NCBI GenBank assembly: GCA_002914805.1
Contig: JXTB01000018.1
Span: 860,675 to 924,674 of the forward strand
DNA from: Parasponia andersonii
Taxonomy: Eukaryota > Streptophyta > Magnoliopsida > Rosales > Cannabaceae
Direction: 5' to 3'
DNA: 64,000 nucleotides
This document shows positions 37,386 to 49,242 of the stretch, in pieces (position 1 is the stretch's first letter; every line of letters begins with the position of its first letter). Both the position numbers and the translations under genes were made by a program. The notes beneath the pieces were generated by a model that saw only the letters and a list, made by a program, of their open reading frames with translations, searched no databases and was not told the DNA's origin.

Positions 37386-38932
37386 AAGTTAACTGCAGAA
37401 AAATACCTCCAAGAATATACTTTCTGTAAAATCAATTCAGACTCTGCAAAAAAAAAAAAATACATTCACATTTAAAATTTAAAAAATGTGCACCCTCTGA
37501 CCAAAAGTTGACTAATATAACATTAAAAGACGAAATTGCCATCATTAAACACATTAACCAATGTTGGGATACAATATCTGTTACCAAACAAAAATATTAC
37601 CTCAAAATAATTTAAAACCAAAATAATTAAAAGAAATAATTTAAATCCAATAAATCTAAACTAAAAAAGAAAAAGAAAAAGAAAAAGAAAAAACAAAACA
37701 AAACAATTAGAATTTAGAATCAAAAGGCATATCCAGTTCCTCCTCAAATCAACATCAAACCTTAAAATCCAAAATACAAAAATGGAAAAGATTGGTTTGG
37801 TTATGGCCTTGGATTCAACGAGCTGAGTTATGGAGGAAGAGTCGGAGGCATTGGCGAAGTAGTAAGAGGCATTGACGAGCTAGTGTGGTTTGGTGAGGGA
37901 GGGCGGCTAAGAGAGGGAGATTTTGGGGAGTCGGGGAAAAAGAGAATGAATCTGAGAATGGGTTTTTAGAGAAGAGAGAGAAGAGGAGTTTAGCAAAGAA
38001 AGATGAGCTTGAGCCATTAGTGGTGGTGGGTCTGGGATTTGAGGAAGAAGATTCAGTTTTTTTTTTTTTTTTTTTAATTTTTTTTCTTCTCTGCTCTTTG
38101 GTCATAAATCACTATCCAAGTTGTCGCATTTTGTAAATATTATCCCAGTATTTGGCAAACCTAATCGAAAGAGACAAATAATAGACAAGAGTAATTATAA
38201 GTGAGGTGTTCCTAATTTGGGAATTGGGATTAAAAAAAAAAAAATCTGCAACAAGAAGAATATCTGGGTCAATATCAAATATATATTTTTTAAAAAAAAA
38301 AACAGAGGAGAAAATCGTTCAAAAAAAAAATAATAAAACAAAATTGCAGTGGGATTAAGTTAAAGGGCCTCACCTCCGCATTCAACCTCTGTGCCGATAG
38401 TGAAGCATCAACTGCGGCATTTATGAATCACCACTGCAAGAGACGATTGTACAATAGCCTTAAGACATGGGCGTCAACTATTCTGTTCTCCCCAGCTTTT
38501 CCTCTCCGAATATCAGCCGCGAAACTTAAAATCGACAGTCCATTATTCGCAGTGAAGGAGAAGAGGAAAGGAGAAGAGATGGTGGTGATGACCTGATAGG
38601 GGTGGCGGAGTGGAGGGGGATTAGGTTAAGGTTTTGAGATTGATGGTTAGGAAGAAGAAGAGTTTTTTAATTTTTGTTTTTTGTTTATTTGATTTCATTT
38701 AATTTTAATCAATTTAAAGTATTATGAATGGATTAATTTGTTTGGTAACATGTATAAACTATTCTTAATCAGATTAATTATTTAATGAGGGGCCAATCGG
38801 TCAATTCATACGCGGAGGATACACATTTTTTGAAATTTCAAACGAAGAGGTATTTTTTTTATAAAATCCAAAATTTGGGGTCCATTTTATAGAAAGTGCA
38901 TATTTGGAGCTATTTTCTTTTGCAATTAACTT
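37386..38932. mobile_element. 1.5-kb DNA transposon with long imperfect inverted ends
   Basis: The left end (aagttaactgcagaaaaata then cctcc at 37386-37410) pairs with the complement of the right end (aagttaattgcaaaagaaaa then tagctcc from 38932). Similarity runs inward through atatnnactttctntaaaat, acctc, aaaaaatgtgnaccctc and tgttaccaaacaaa, so each end is about 250 bp of diverged inverted repeat. The interior is GC-richer and has no recognisable transposase. MULE-like ancestry is a guess from the long termini. A minus-strand lysine/serine-rich frame at 37815-38105 inside it is probably spurious. Confidence 0.7.
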
Positions 38933-40385
38933 TTTATTTATTTTTAATTTATTCAAAATTTAAAATAATACGAATATATATATATGTTTTGTATTTTAAT
39001 TTAATAAAAAACAAAGGATAATAGAAGAATAATGAAATTAAGCTTATATTTTGACTTATATAGGCCTTTATTCGACCTGCTTAGTTGCACATAAAACATA
39101 GGATTAGTTTGTAGATCGTGGCAGGTTTTTTAGTAAGAATAAGGGCTAGATCAGGTATCTAGGCCTGATATAAAGTTTATGTAGACTTATAAAATGTGGG
39201 TTAGACTAGTTGATTAGACTCATTTTACATTTAACATCTTTACCTGATGATGTATGGGACTACAAGTGAAACAACAGCAATTCTGTCTCCGTGCCTTTGT
39301 CAGCTAATAGTAATCATTTAGGCCTGACGATCTCTAAGACTACAGGTGGAATGATGACGATCTTATGCCCGTGCCTTTATCAGCTAGCAAAACATGAGTG
39401 CGTACTCACAGAGTCCACTCATCAGGGGGATATATTCTTGGAGTGAGTTATAGGATCTACTTATTGTTAAATAATCTTTGTGTATCAAATCTGATTTCAC
39501 GCTTTTGTGGAGATTCAAACCTTTATCTGATAGAAGTGAAGACTCCAAATAGGCGTCTTTACCGTTATGCTACTACCACCATTAAAATTGAGATAATAAA
39601 ATGGAAAAGTAGTAAAAAAGTTATTAATTTTTCAAAATTTTAAGATACATGTCGACATAATTATTTTCAAAACAAAATATGTCAATGTAATTGTTTCCTA
39701 TTTTTTTTTAAATTTATTTGTAGACGTCTTCTTTTGAGAATGAGATCACATGTCCCCTTTTACTGTCTCAAACTTGATCTATTCATAATAAATTCCCACA
39801 TATCCCTCAATCAAAAATCTCAATGAACTTTGAGGAAGTTAGACCTTTTAAAGCAGTGAAATTTATATTTAATCTATGATCAAGTACAATTTTAGATTAA
39901 ATAACTATATATTAGAACTTTGTAACATATTATAAAGGAAAAAATTATTGAGACAAAGCTTGAATCGTTCAAATCGAACAACCTAAATATGGTTTGGTTT
40001 TCTAGAACAATTCTATGCTAACTAAACCAAATAAGTAAGGTTTTACATATATAGGTTGGTTAATAGTTTTAGCTTTTAAACTAATCAAAATGACGACGAA
40101 CAACCCCTACTCTTTGTATATGATAACATATTTTTTAAAATTTAATCGTACAATACTTTTTATTATTAAACTTCCAAAATCACCTTTTCTTTTCTCTTTC
40201 GCTAACATTTCCTCTTCCTATCTATTCATGTTGCTTCTCTCAGCTTTATCCTTCAAGTTCGATCTACATGATCTTTATATCTCACCTATATCCTCTAAGT
40301 TCGATCTACGTGATCTCTCTTGTGCAATTGCTCTGACCGGAGCAATAGGAATGACACCATTGGTCATTGCCTTTTGAGTTTTAAT
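38933..40385. other. Repeat-derived spacer, no gene seen
   Basis: The stretch contains the SINE at 39235-39580 and AT-rich sequence. A plus-strand open frame (40090-40377) contains two diverged copies of aagttcgatctacntgatct, which suggests repeat-derived DNA rather than a gene. Confidence 0.5.
39235..39580 (-). mobile_element. tRNA-derived SINE
   Basis: On the minus strand it starts GGTGGTAGTAGCATAACGGT. The A box TAGCATAACGG (complement of 39562-39572) is followed about 40 bases later by the B box GGTTTGAATCTCC (complement of 39509-39521), the layout of a pol III promoter. The body matches the copy at 1150-1480. The distal part holds two roughly 80-bp diverged units (cctgatgat...gtgcctttgtcagcta and cctgacgat...gtgcctttatcagcta). 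Confidence 0.75.
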
Positions 40386-40389
40386 AATT

Positions 40390-40993
40390 TTCAGGTGTCA
40401 TTCCTCAGACAGGTTATCTGGTGACTAGAGTGTTTACATGCAACACTAATGAGCTCAGCAATAGATGAAAACAAGACTTTTATCAATTCATCAAGTTTGT
40501 ATTTCTAGCTCTTTCATAAACCACCATAGAACAATAATTCCATTTAATCTCAAAGCATATTATAAAGTAAAAGGATTAGATATTACTTGCTTGTGATGAT
40601 GTCGTATTCTCCTTTGCCATTTACTCCAAATGTGTCTGCAAGATTAAACACAAAATGAAGTAAGCAAGAGTTCTATGAGAGTCACCCCTCTTTAGATCTA
40701 TACGAGTGTTATAGACACTCTACATACTAGTACACAATTAAAAGCCTCTTTTGTCATTAACTGTTGCTCTTTATCTTTAATGGGCTGAATGGGCCTCTTG
40801 TTACATGTGGCTATTATTTCCTATAGCTCAATTGGCTAGCCAAGGTGACCAAAGAGTATGATTCTATTGGCCTTAAGTATATCTAAATATATTATTTATC
40901 CCATTATGTTCTATTAATTATATCATATATATCACTATTCAAATAGTTATCCAAAACATGTTATTGGGTGAATTGTCCAGTGATTATATTAGT
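40390..40993 (-). mobile_element. LTR-like segment at the 3' side of the copia remnant
   Basis: On the minus strand a purine-rich tract (AAGTGAGAGAA, about 40995-41020) precedes ATTGGAATTTTATGTGGACT, as a polypurine tract precedes a copia 3' LTR. Further in lies a GAGTGTCTATAACACTC hairpin (about 40706-40722) and a short ATG frame (MAKENTTSSQASNI). The inner 330 bp recur in opposite orientation at 47525-47850. Limits are approximate. Confidence 0.45.
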
Positions 40994-41779
40994 CCACATA
41001 AAATTCCAATATTCTCTCACTTAGACAACATAATTATACAATAGATACTTACTCAATCACAAGACGTCTAAAATAAGAATATCATATAAACATATATAGC
41101 CAAAACCAATCATGCACAATATCACATCAATAGGAAATAAATATTGTACACAATTACCCACCAATGATTCACAAAGTTTGGCGATAACTATAATATATGA
41201 TCCTTGGTACCTTGAAGGTACCTCAAAATTTTCTTAATTGCTTTCCAATGGCTAAATCTGGGCTTACTCAAGTACCTACCCAATACACCCATAACAAAAG
41301 AAATATTAAGGCGTGTGTATACTTGAGCATACTACAAGCTGCCAATAATAGACACGTAAAGGATTGTTTTCATTTGGCCTTTCTCATCATCATTCTGAGG
41401 ACATTGAGTCTTTGAGAATTTGTCTCCTTACACAATAAGTACTTTCTTAGGAGAACAAGATTACATATTGAATCTTTTTAAGACTCAATCAATGTAGGTA
41501 CTTTGAGATAATCGAAGAGTACAATTATTTCTATTATGAAGAATCTGAATATCCAGGATATACGATACTTCATCGAGATCTTTTATATCAAAATGATTAG
41601 GCAATAATTATTTTGTCTTACATAGTAAGTCATTATCATTAGATACAAGTAGAATATCATCAACATATAATACAAAAAAAAATGTAACTACTTCTAATAA
41701 GCTTCATGTATATGCATTGATTAACCATATTCTCTTTGAAACTATTAGTAATGATAACTTCATCTAACTTAAGATACCA

Positions 41780-44679
41780 CTATTTTGATACTTGCTTTAA
41801 TCCATAAATAGATTTTTGTTTCTTGCATACTATATACTTTTTACCAGTCACCTCAAAACCTGTAAATTGTACTACATAAACATTTTTATTCAAATCTATA
41901 TTCAAGAAGGCAGTTCTCATATCTATTTGGTGCAATTTCAAGTTAAAATGAGCCACAATGGCCATCATAATCTGAAAAGAATCTTTAGTGGAAACTGGTG
42001 AGAATGTTTCTTTAAAATCAATTTCTTTTCTCTTTAGCTAAAACCTTTAGTCACTAGTCTTGCTTTATACCTTTTCATTTGAGTTTTGAATCCCCGCTTA
42101 GTTTTAAATACCTATTTGCATTGAATGAGCTTACAACTATTCGGTAATTCAACTCAGTCCTAGACTTTATTTTGTGATATAGAGTTTATCTCATCTCTCA
42201 TGGTATCCCTCTAAAACATGGATTGAGAAATAGTAGAGGCTTCTTGATATGTTACTAGATCTAGAACATCACCAATATCAAAATCATGTTCTTGCGAATA
42301 TACAATGTAGTCATCTGGGATTGCAGGTCTATGATCTCTTTGTGATCTCCTCAAAACAACTTCTCTATCATTAGTATCTGAAATGTTTTCAATTACTTGA
42401 TTACCATATTTAACATAAGCACTTATTGGTCTTGACCATCAGTAAGACCTAAGATTGGGGCAACAGGTACAGGAATAAGAACAAGTTCTTCCCTGAACAT
42501 AATTTCTTTTAGTCTCCCACTTGTGTTAGTATCATTCTCAAAATAGACAGCTTTATCTGATTCAATTACTCTAGTAGTATGAGATTTACAGTAAAATCTA
42601 GAACCTCTTGATTTTATACAGTAATTAATGAAGAAGCCACTAATAGTTTTAGGATCAAGTTTCTTAGATTGCGGATTATAGGGCCTTACCTCTGCTTTAT
42701 ATCCCTAAACATGAAAATGACGCAAACTAGGTCTTTTATTTGACCACAACTCATATGGTGTCTTTGGGATAGATTTACTTGGCACCTGATTCAAGATATA
42801 AGTTGCAGTTTTTAAAGCCTAATACTATTGGAATTCTGGCAATAAAGAATGGACCAACATACATCACAACATATCAATGAGTGTACGATTTCTTTTTTTA
42901 ATAATTTCATTCTGTTGGGGAGTTCTAGGTATTGTGTATATAGCATCAGTACCACACTTCTATAAGTACTTTGCAAAAGGCATATGATTACGTTTTGTCT
43001 CACCATATCTACCATAATACTCAATACCTATATCAAAATTGACTGCTTTAATTTTCCTCTTTTTTTGAAGCTCCACTCTTAAAGAATTTAAAAGCTTCCA
43101 ATGAGTCAAACTTCTCACGAATTAATTCAACATGGCCATAGTAAGAAAAGTTATCAATAAAGGTGATAAAGTACATATAATCTCCCATAGCTGGAAGTAT
43201 GAACGACCCATAAATATTAGTATGGATCTTTTCCAGCACATCCACATCCTTGTCAGTTTTACTCTTACTAAATTTGACAGTCAACTTTCCTTTAATATAT
43301 TGAAATCTGTAAAATTAAGATTCTGAAGTATACCATCTTTCATCATTCTTTTTATTATTTGCCTAGAAATATGACCTAATCGCTTGTGCCAAAACATGGG
43401 AAATTTTTCATCAGATCTCAATTGCTTGGAATCAATAACAATATTAAGAAAAGAAAAAATAATAGGAAAATCATTCAGATCAAGTTTATATAAATTACCA
43501 CATAAGGTTTCATTTCCTAATAAAAGAGAGTCACAATACAAATTTACTTTTCCATTTCCAAAAAGAAAGCTAAAACAGGATATATCCAAAATAGATATAG
43601 AAATCAAATTCCTCCTAATCAAGGGTATATAAGAGACTTTATGCAACTCCAAAATGTCTAATAGTTAGCTATAATATGAATATACTCCGAAAAATGACTT
43701 TGACTTTGGTACTATCTCCTATATACACATATTACTCTAAACTAGTTGGATTCCTTCTGTTTGTCACTACCTATAATGAGTTAGTAATATAAATTATTGC
43801 ACCAGTGTCTAACCACCAAGTATTTGAGGGTACATCGACTATGTTAGATTCTAAACAAGCCATCACCAAACAAGTCCTTTTCTTCTCTAAGGAAGACTTA
43901 AGCTTATGGTAATCTACTTTCTTATGCCAAAACTTGTGATAGTAGTTGCAAGTTCTCTTGAACCCTTCCACCTTAGCTTCATCAGAAGGTGTAGTGGTCT
44001 TTGCATTAATGCCACCTTTCTTGAATTGTTGTTTCCCAGTGCCTTTCTTAAAGAAATTCTTCTTTTTTTGATTAGACCCATCCTTGGTAGTTATCAAGGA
44101 GACAGAGTATACTTTTCTAGCTTTGATGTTATCTTCCTTCCCGGTAAGGATAACAGCCATCTTGCTGACACTTCACCCTTTTTCTTAAGTATTGTAGCTT
44201 GACCTAATCAAGTCAAATTGATGAGGAAGATACCTCATCGAATGCTATATCAGAAAATATTCACAGAGATTCATGCTAATTTCCTTCAACTTCTGGAAGA
44301 AAGATTCAAGAGTCACAATATAGTTTCTAATACTACTAACTCCATCATAGTAAGTAGTGTTGAGCAAATTCAAGTAGTGTTCCTTTTCAAACTTCAAAAA
44401 TTTTATATACTTCTTAGTAATTTCTAAAAAAAGCTCTTTAGCAATTGTAGTCTCATGAATGCTATCACGAATCGATTCTTCTATGTGGTACCTTATGATT
44501 GTCAAATAACAACAATTTGAGTGTTGCCACCCACTGAAAATGTTTTTGGCATTATCAGAAGATGAATCATTAGGTTTTAGAGGCTTTTCAATTTTCAAGG
44601 CCAAGTCCTCTTTCATGATGGCTAAATTCATTAAGAGAGATGCAAACCATTGCTTATAATTAGTCTCATTTAGAGTCAA
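41780..44679 (-). pseudogene. Decayed Ty1/copia gag-pol
   Basis: Fragments on the minus strand occur in gag-pol order. Gag-like: MTLNETNYKQW (44245-44679). A degenerate CCHC knuckle (CNYYHKFWHKKVDYHK) and a protease site WWLDTGA (43771-44160). Gag-pre-integrase MFWHKRLGHIS (43281-43652). Integrase core piece FITFIDNFSYYGHVELI (43048-43284). Reverse transcriptase piece QIDMRTAFLNIDL (41780-41968). The pieces lie in different frames with stops between them, and the YVDD and RNase H parts are missing, so it cannot make a working protein. The order protease, integrase, RT identifies Ty1/copia. Confidence 0.9.
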
Positions 44680-44729
44680 AATAGCATAAAGTCAAGGATA
44701 TTGGTTATTATTTATAAAAAATATGACAA

Positions 44730-46255
44730 AATTAAAGATGAGCGAAAGCATGGAAAATAAAAACTTTTCCGAATTATACTTTTTCATAAAACATTTTAGG
44801 AATTTTGTTATGGGCTAAATACATACAAGAGAATATGTACCCTAACTAATGAGTCTTTCTTCATATGTACTAAGTTTGTAACTGCAGAGATGAGTAGGCA
44901 CCTCGATCTTGATTACCTCTAAGTGAGAATCTAATAACTCTAATAGCCTCCTACGGTGACTCCAAGAATTTCTCTCTTTCTCACTTTTTTCTCAGTTTTT
45001 TGTGTAGCTATATACTAATGTTTCAGTTAAAACTGAATCACTTTATAATAAGAGGGAAAGGGGTTTTGGTTAGCCTTAGTGGGCCTTAGGGCTAGCCGAA
45101 AATCACTGCTCTTAAGAGCAGTGTGGTGGGCCTAGTGGCCCATTTTTCTATTCGGCTTTTTTCTTCCTTTTTGTGTAATTGCCCAGAAAGTTATTTGAGC
45201 CCAATTGATCTCATGTAGCCTGAGATATTGGTGTAGATTGGGAACTCAAATGGACTTAATTAATTCAAGTTCCAATAGACAAAGATATAGTTATAATTAT
45301 CTTTTAATACAAGTGGACTTACATTATTAGGTATTGACTTATTCTACTAAAGGTCCAAACTGTACTCTTGAATTTAATAAATCTCACAAAATATTTTATA
45401 ATTAAAATTATATCCATTAGATAATTAATATGTGCATGTATATCTCAACATGAATACCGATAATTGGAGCTAGGTAATGTTACCATTTTGCTCATCTAAT
45501 TATATCTTTCAATTCCTTGAAGGAAGACTATGTCTAATGGATGACCAAACTTATAGAAAGTCTTTAATTAATAAAATATCTAATTTTATTAATTACTTAA
45601 CTAAGATTTAAATCATCTAAGCTCCTTAAAGCGGTATTCACTTTTCTATATAATAGGGTTGTGGATTTCATATTTATATGCATATATTCCGAATGCCCAA
45701 AATAATATATTACTAAAATATCAGGGTCTAAATCGTGAAGTTCTTGATCTGTATCTTTTAACATTTCAAATAATATAAATTATAAATACGAGCTCATCAC
45801 CTATTTCAGGATTAAGAAAGACATGTGTTAATCATCTAGTTTGTGAGAATATGTTTTTGTCAACGACATTTATTACAAGAACATATTTCACAGACAAGAA
45901 CATATTTCATATGGCTACATACCAAGACTTTTTATATATGGTCACATCAATATAGATTAAGACACATTATAAATATACAAAGTCTTGTAACACGATTCAA
46001 AAGAAGTATCCAGCTTCTTGTATTAATTGTGAATATTCTTACTTAGATTAATTAAAAAAATATGTCTTAACTTTAATAAATATCTTTATTAAAATATTTC
46101 TCTAATAAATGTATCACGGAACCTTTTGACATTTACTATTAGATCAATAATCAAAATATTACTACAAATACTATCATAGAAATATCGTTTATTAGATATC
46201 CAAAATATTCAATGAATATTCAAATAATAAGCACTTGTTGGGCATAATCCTAACA
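44730..46255 (-). mobile_element. Probable 5' LTR and leader of the copia remnant
   Basis: The minus strand from 46255 starts TGTTAGGATTATGCCCAACA, a copia-like LTR start. It runs through AT-rich DNA with short direct repeats (agaacatatttca at about 45880 and 45897) and a transcript-like region (TTATTATAAAGTGATTCAG, about 45040) before the gag-like frame. It does not match the segment at 40390-40993, so the two are not a simple LTR pair. The inner limit is approximate and no tRNA primer site was recognised. Confidence 0.4.
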
Positions 46256-47500
46256 AAAGATTGCTTAAAAAATGAAGCAAACAAGAAGAGCAACAACCAT
46301 CATTATGTATATTAAAACAAGATCAGCCTATTTGTGCTATTTTCCTAGCTTTTCTAATGATCCAAAATAATTATGCAAATAGAAATATTTAATATTATAA
46401 CCAAATGCATTAATTTCATGTTGATATGATAGAATGAATTTTACAGTATATGATACTAAATGTAGTCCATTCATCATTCTAAGTATCATACCAAACAACT
46501 AAATTATCGACAGGATAAATTAATTATCCATATGGACTTTAGTAATTCTTGACGTCATCAAAATGTGAGAATTAATGGCGATATTAAAGCTTCTAATAAA
46601 ATTGACATGCTCAAACTACGGTTAATTCATAAGTATTCACTATTATTAACCACCATTTAATATTATGCCAAAATTAAACTGTAAAAGAGAATAAGTTCAC
46701 AATTATGACATAAATGTTACAAAAAAATTGTGTTTAGTCGCAAAAATATGTAGAGAACGAAAATTGGAATAAAGTGGTAAAATCTGGGCAAAAAATGATG
46801 CTAGAATCGCCCCCACGTGCCCTTCTTCCATTTATTTTTATTTTATTTTTCAGGCTCACCGTATGATATCATTTTTCCAAAACGACGAGCGATAAATTAT
46901 CTAAAATGACAAGTTGTTTTAAAGTACCTAGAAACGATATGTCGTTTCACCAAAATGATGAGCGACAGGACACGAGAAAATAATAAGTTGTTTTGCATTA
47001 GGAAGAAACCACATGTCATTTCACTAAAACAACGAGCGACAGTCAGACAGAAAACGACACGTCATTTATCACAACCTGCACAAAATCAACGTCGTTTGGC
47101 ATCATCCTTATCACCCATTTCTACAACCCGTCGTCCCAGACCCGTGTGATCTAACCTATCAGAAAATCACTCTTTAGTGCTCTGTTTTGGACAATCTTGA
47201 AAGCATTTTGCTCCAAACTCCATTTCCTTTGGTTTTATGACATATGCTCCAAAAAAGTGCAGAAATTTGACAAAATTTCGGTCTTTTCAACCATTTTCAA
47301 AGCTTCAAAAAACCTAAAAAAAGAAAAAAATTCGGCCGAAACAAGTATTAACACCATAAGCATAATATCCATAACACATACTTTCCATCAATGATTCAAG
47401 GTGACAATCTTTTGTGCTAAAAAATTAAGTTTGAAAAGAAATTGGGTATAAAAGTATCATTCCGCATATCTTAAATATGTTGTACATTCTATTAGGACCC
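46256..47500. other. AT-rich spacer, no gene seen
   Basis: No gene is supported. At 46870-47100 the motif aacgac(g/a)...tcgttt recurs several times in both orientations (for example aaaacgacgagcgata, atgatgagcgacagg, aaacaacgagcgacag), a loose short-repeat cluster. Confidence 0.4.
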
Positions 47501-47524
47501 ATTAATTATAGTATTCGTCCAAAA

Positions 47525-47850
47525 CATACTATTAAGTGTGTACTAGTAGTGTAGAGTGTCTGAAACACTCGTACAGAGCCAAAGAGTGACTTTCATAGAA
47601 CTCTTGCTTGCTTCATTTTGTATTCAATCTTGCAGAACTATTTGGGGAAAATGGCAAAGGAGAATATGACATTATTACAAGCAGGTAACATCTAATACTT
47701 TTGCTTTACAATATGCTTTAAGATAAAATGGAGTTATTATTTTATGGTGGTTTATGAATGAGCTAGAAATGCAAACTTGATGAATTGATAGAAGTCTCGT
47801 TTTCATCTATTATTGAGCTCATTTTTGTTGCATGCAAACAATATCCGAGC
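47525..47850 (+). repeat. Inverted copy of the LTR-like segment at 40390-40740
   Basis: Plus-strand landmarks match the minus strand of the 40.4-40.7 kb segment in the same order: gtgtactagta, gagtgtctgaaacactc, gaactcttgcttgcttcatttt, atggcaaaggagaat, gatgaattgata, tttcatctattattgagctca and gttgcatgcaaac. The two copies are inverted and flank the copia remnant. Confidence 0.75.
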
Positions 47851-48037
47851 CATGTCCATTTAACTTAACCCTGCATATGAGCCTGCGGGCCAGAGCCGCG
47901 GGCCGTCCCGTTAAATCCGACCTGAGTTGCAAGCTCTTTACAATTATTTTTTAATTATTTATTACTCTGTCACTAAAACGGGGAAAAAGAAGAAAATATT
48001 CCAGAGGAAAAGATCCAAACTCAAAGAGACTCATCAA

Positions 48038-49057
48038 CTATTGATCACAAAACACCAGTTTCCCTTCCTTCCGGCACAACCCTTGTTCACCAACGGAATT
48101 TACAACTTTGCCATAGCTATACCTCAAAGGCATTCTTCCAAGCACTCTATGAAACTCGTTTATGCATTCTCCTCTCCTCTTCCTATGTTCCCCTCTCCGA
48201 CTGCTCAACCCCACTTCAGCCACCCCTCCTCCGCTCAATCTCCGCCGTCCATCACCACCATCATCGGTCTCCTCGTTTCTCGCGTCACCCCAATCCCTGG
48301 CCCACTTCGCTCCCACCAAGATGGGCCCGGCCTTCGACTCATCCGCCACCACGAAGTTCATCAGTATGTCCTCACAATTGCGGGCCCGGTCCACGAAGCT
48401 CCTCATCCGGCCCATCAACGGGCCACCTCCGCAGCTGTACGAAAACAAGTAGTCTCTTTTGAGGATCATGAACTTGGTGAGCACGATCGAGTACTTGTCC
48501 GGGTGAACGGTGTAGATCCACTCCTTCCTCGCCAGATCTACGTCGTGCGATCGGGCGAATAACCCGACCAGACGGCTCGGGTTCGATTCCCAGACTCTGA
48601 AAGCGAACGCGAACGACTTGTCGTCGATCTGAACGTCGTCGTCGCAAATCAAGACGGCGACGGTGTTAATGGCGGATCTGGGGAGGAACCGGGCGTTGAG
48701 GCTGCTCGATCGCTGCCGGACGACGGAAATGTGGGCCGCCCCGCCGAAGGAGAAGAGCGTGACGTTGCGAGATAATTGGGCTAAGGTTTGGGTCGGGGTG
48801 GATGGATTTCCCCAGAGGATGAGCACCGCCGAGACGAACGACGCGGCGGCGTACGTGGCGGCGATTGATTGGAGGAGAGGTATTCGCGATTCGGAGTAGC
48901 CATTGATGAGGACCGTGATTTTGTCTGATCGGAGGGTCCGTGGGTCTCTCTGGGCCGTTGGATCGCATGGAACAACGGTGAGATCACGCAGGGAGAGCCC
49001 TGGGTCCAGGAAGAAGAAGAGGAAGAGTAGTATCAAGCTTGATGGTAAGAGATTCAT
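48038..49057 (-). CDS. GT64-family glycosyltransferase (GT64 C3-like), intronless
   Basis: A single uninterrupted frame of 339 aa, close to the roughly 337 of the Arabidopsis GT64 protein At1g80290 as I recall it. The N-terminus MNLLPSSLILLFLFFFLDPG is a hydrophobic signal or anchor segment for entry into the secretory pathway. ITVLINGYSESRIPLL (47-62) is the conserved nucleotide-sugar strand. ICDDDVQID carries the DXD-type metal/nucleotide-sugar site at 139-141. HPDKYSIVLTKFMI (185-198) and the late NCEDILMNFVV (227-237) are also typical of EXT/GT64 domains. Relatives act on glycosylinositol phosphorylceramides or cell-wall glycans; the acceptor here cannot be told. Local GC content is much higher than in the flanks. 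The start is 184 bp from the divergent zinc-finger gene. It looks intact. Confidence 0.9.
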   Translation of the reverse strand: MNLLPSSLILLFLFFFLDPGLSLRDLTVVPCDPTAQRDPRTLRSDKITVLINGYSESRIPLLQSIAATYAAASFVSAVLILWGNPSTPTQTLAQLSRNVTLFSFGGAAHISVVRQRSSSLNARFLPRSAINTVAVLICDDDVQIDDKSFAFAFRVWESNPSRLVGLFARSHDVDLARKEWIYTVHPDKYSIVLTKFMILKRDYLFSYSCGGGPLMGRMRSFVDRARNCEDILMNFVVADESKAGPILVGAKWARDWGDARNEETDDGGDGRRRLSGGGVAEVGLSSRRGEHRKRRGECINEFHRVLGRMPLRYSYGKVVNSVGEQGLCRKEGKLVFCDQ

Positions 49058-49242
49058 CTCAATGTGGAGCCAGGACCAGGAGGGAAATTGTGTTGACTTT
49101 CATTTCGTTTGTTGACTAGTACAAATTCCCAATTTAGTGGGGTCCAGCTCTGGGTGGTAGCTTTGTAATTTTGGAGAAAAGTAGAGGAGGTTATTGTCAT
49201 TGGCCAATTTGGAGTGTCTTAGTGGGATAACGTAACTTAAAG
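49058..49242. promoter_or_regulatory. Shared divergent promoter, GT64 / zinc-finger gene
   Basis: Only about 185 bp separate the GT64 start codon (minus strand) from the 5' end of the zinc-finger gene (plus strand). There is a short GGGGTCCAGCTCTGGG-type GC patch and a CCAAT box (gccaat, 49202-49207). No TATA box is obvious in either direction. The arrangement implies a bidirectional promoter. Confidence 0.5.

Noticed and set aside
37815-38105. Lysine/serine-rich minus-strand frame
   Set aside because: Low complexity, starts inside a poly-T run and lies inside the inverted-end transposon.
40090-40377. Hydrophobic plus-strand frame of 95 aa
   Set aside because: Built partly on a duplicated aagttcgatctac segment beside LTR-like DNA, with no gene-like context.
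46870-47100. Possible CRISPR-like or regulatory short repeats (aacgac...gtcgtt)
   Set aside because: Spacing and sequence are irregular and the genome is a plant nucleus; more likely decayed repeat DNA.
48162-48987. Several long frames overlapping the GT64 gene on both strands
   Set aside because: They are shadows of the GC-rich GT64 coding sequence; only the 339-aa frame carries the DDD and NGYSESR motifs.
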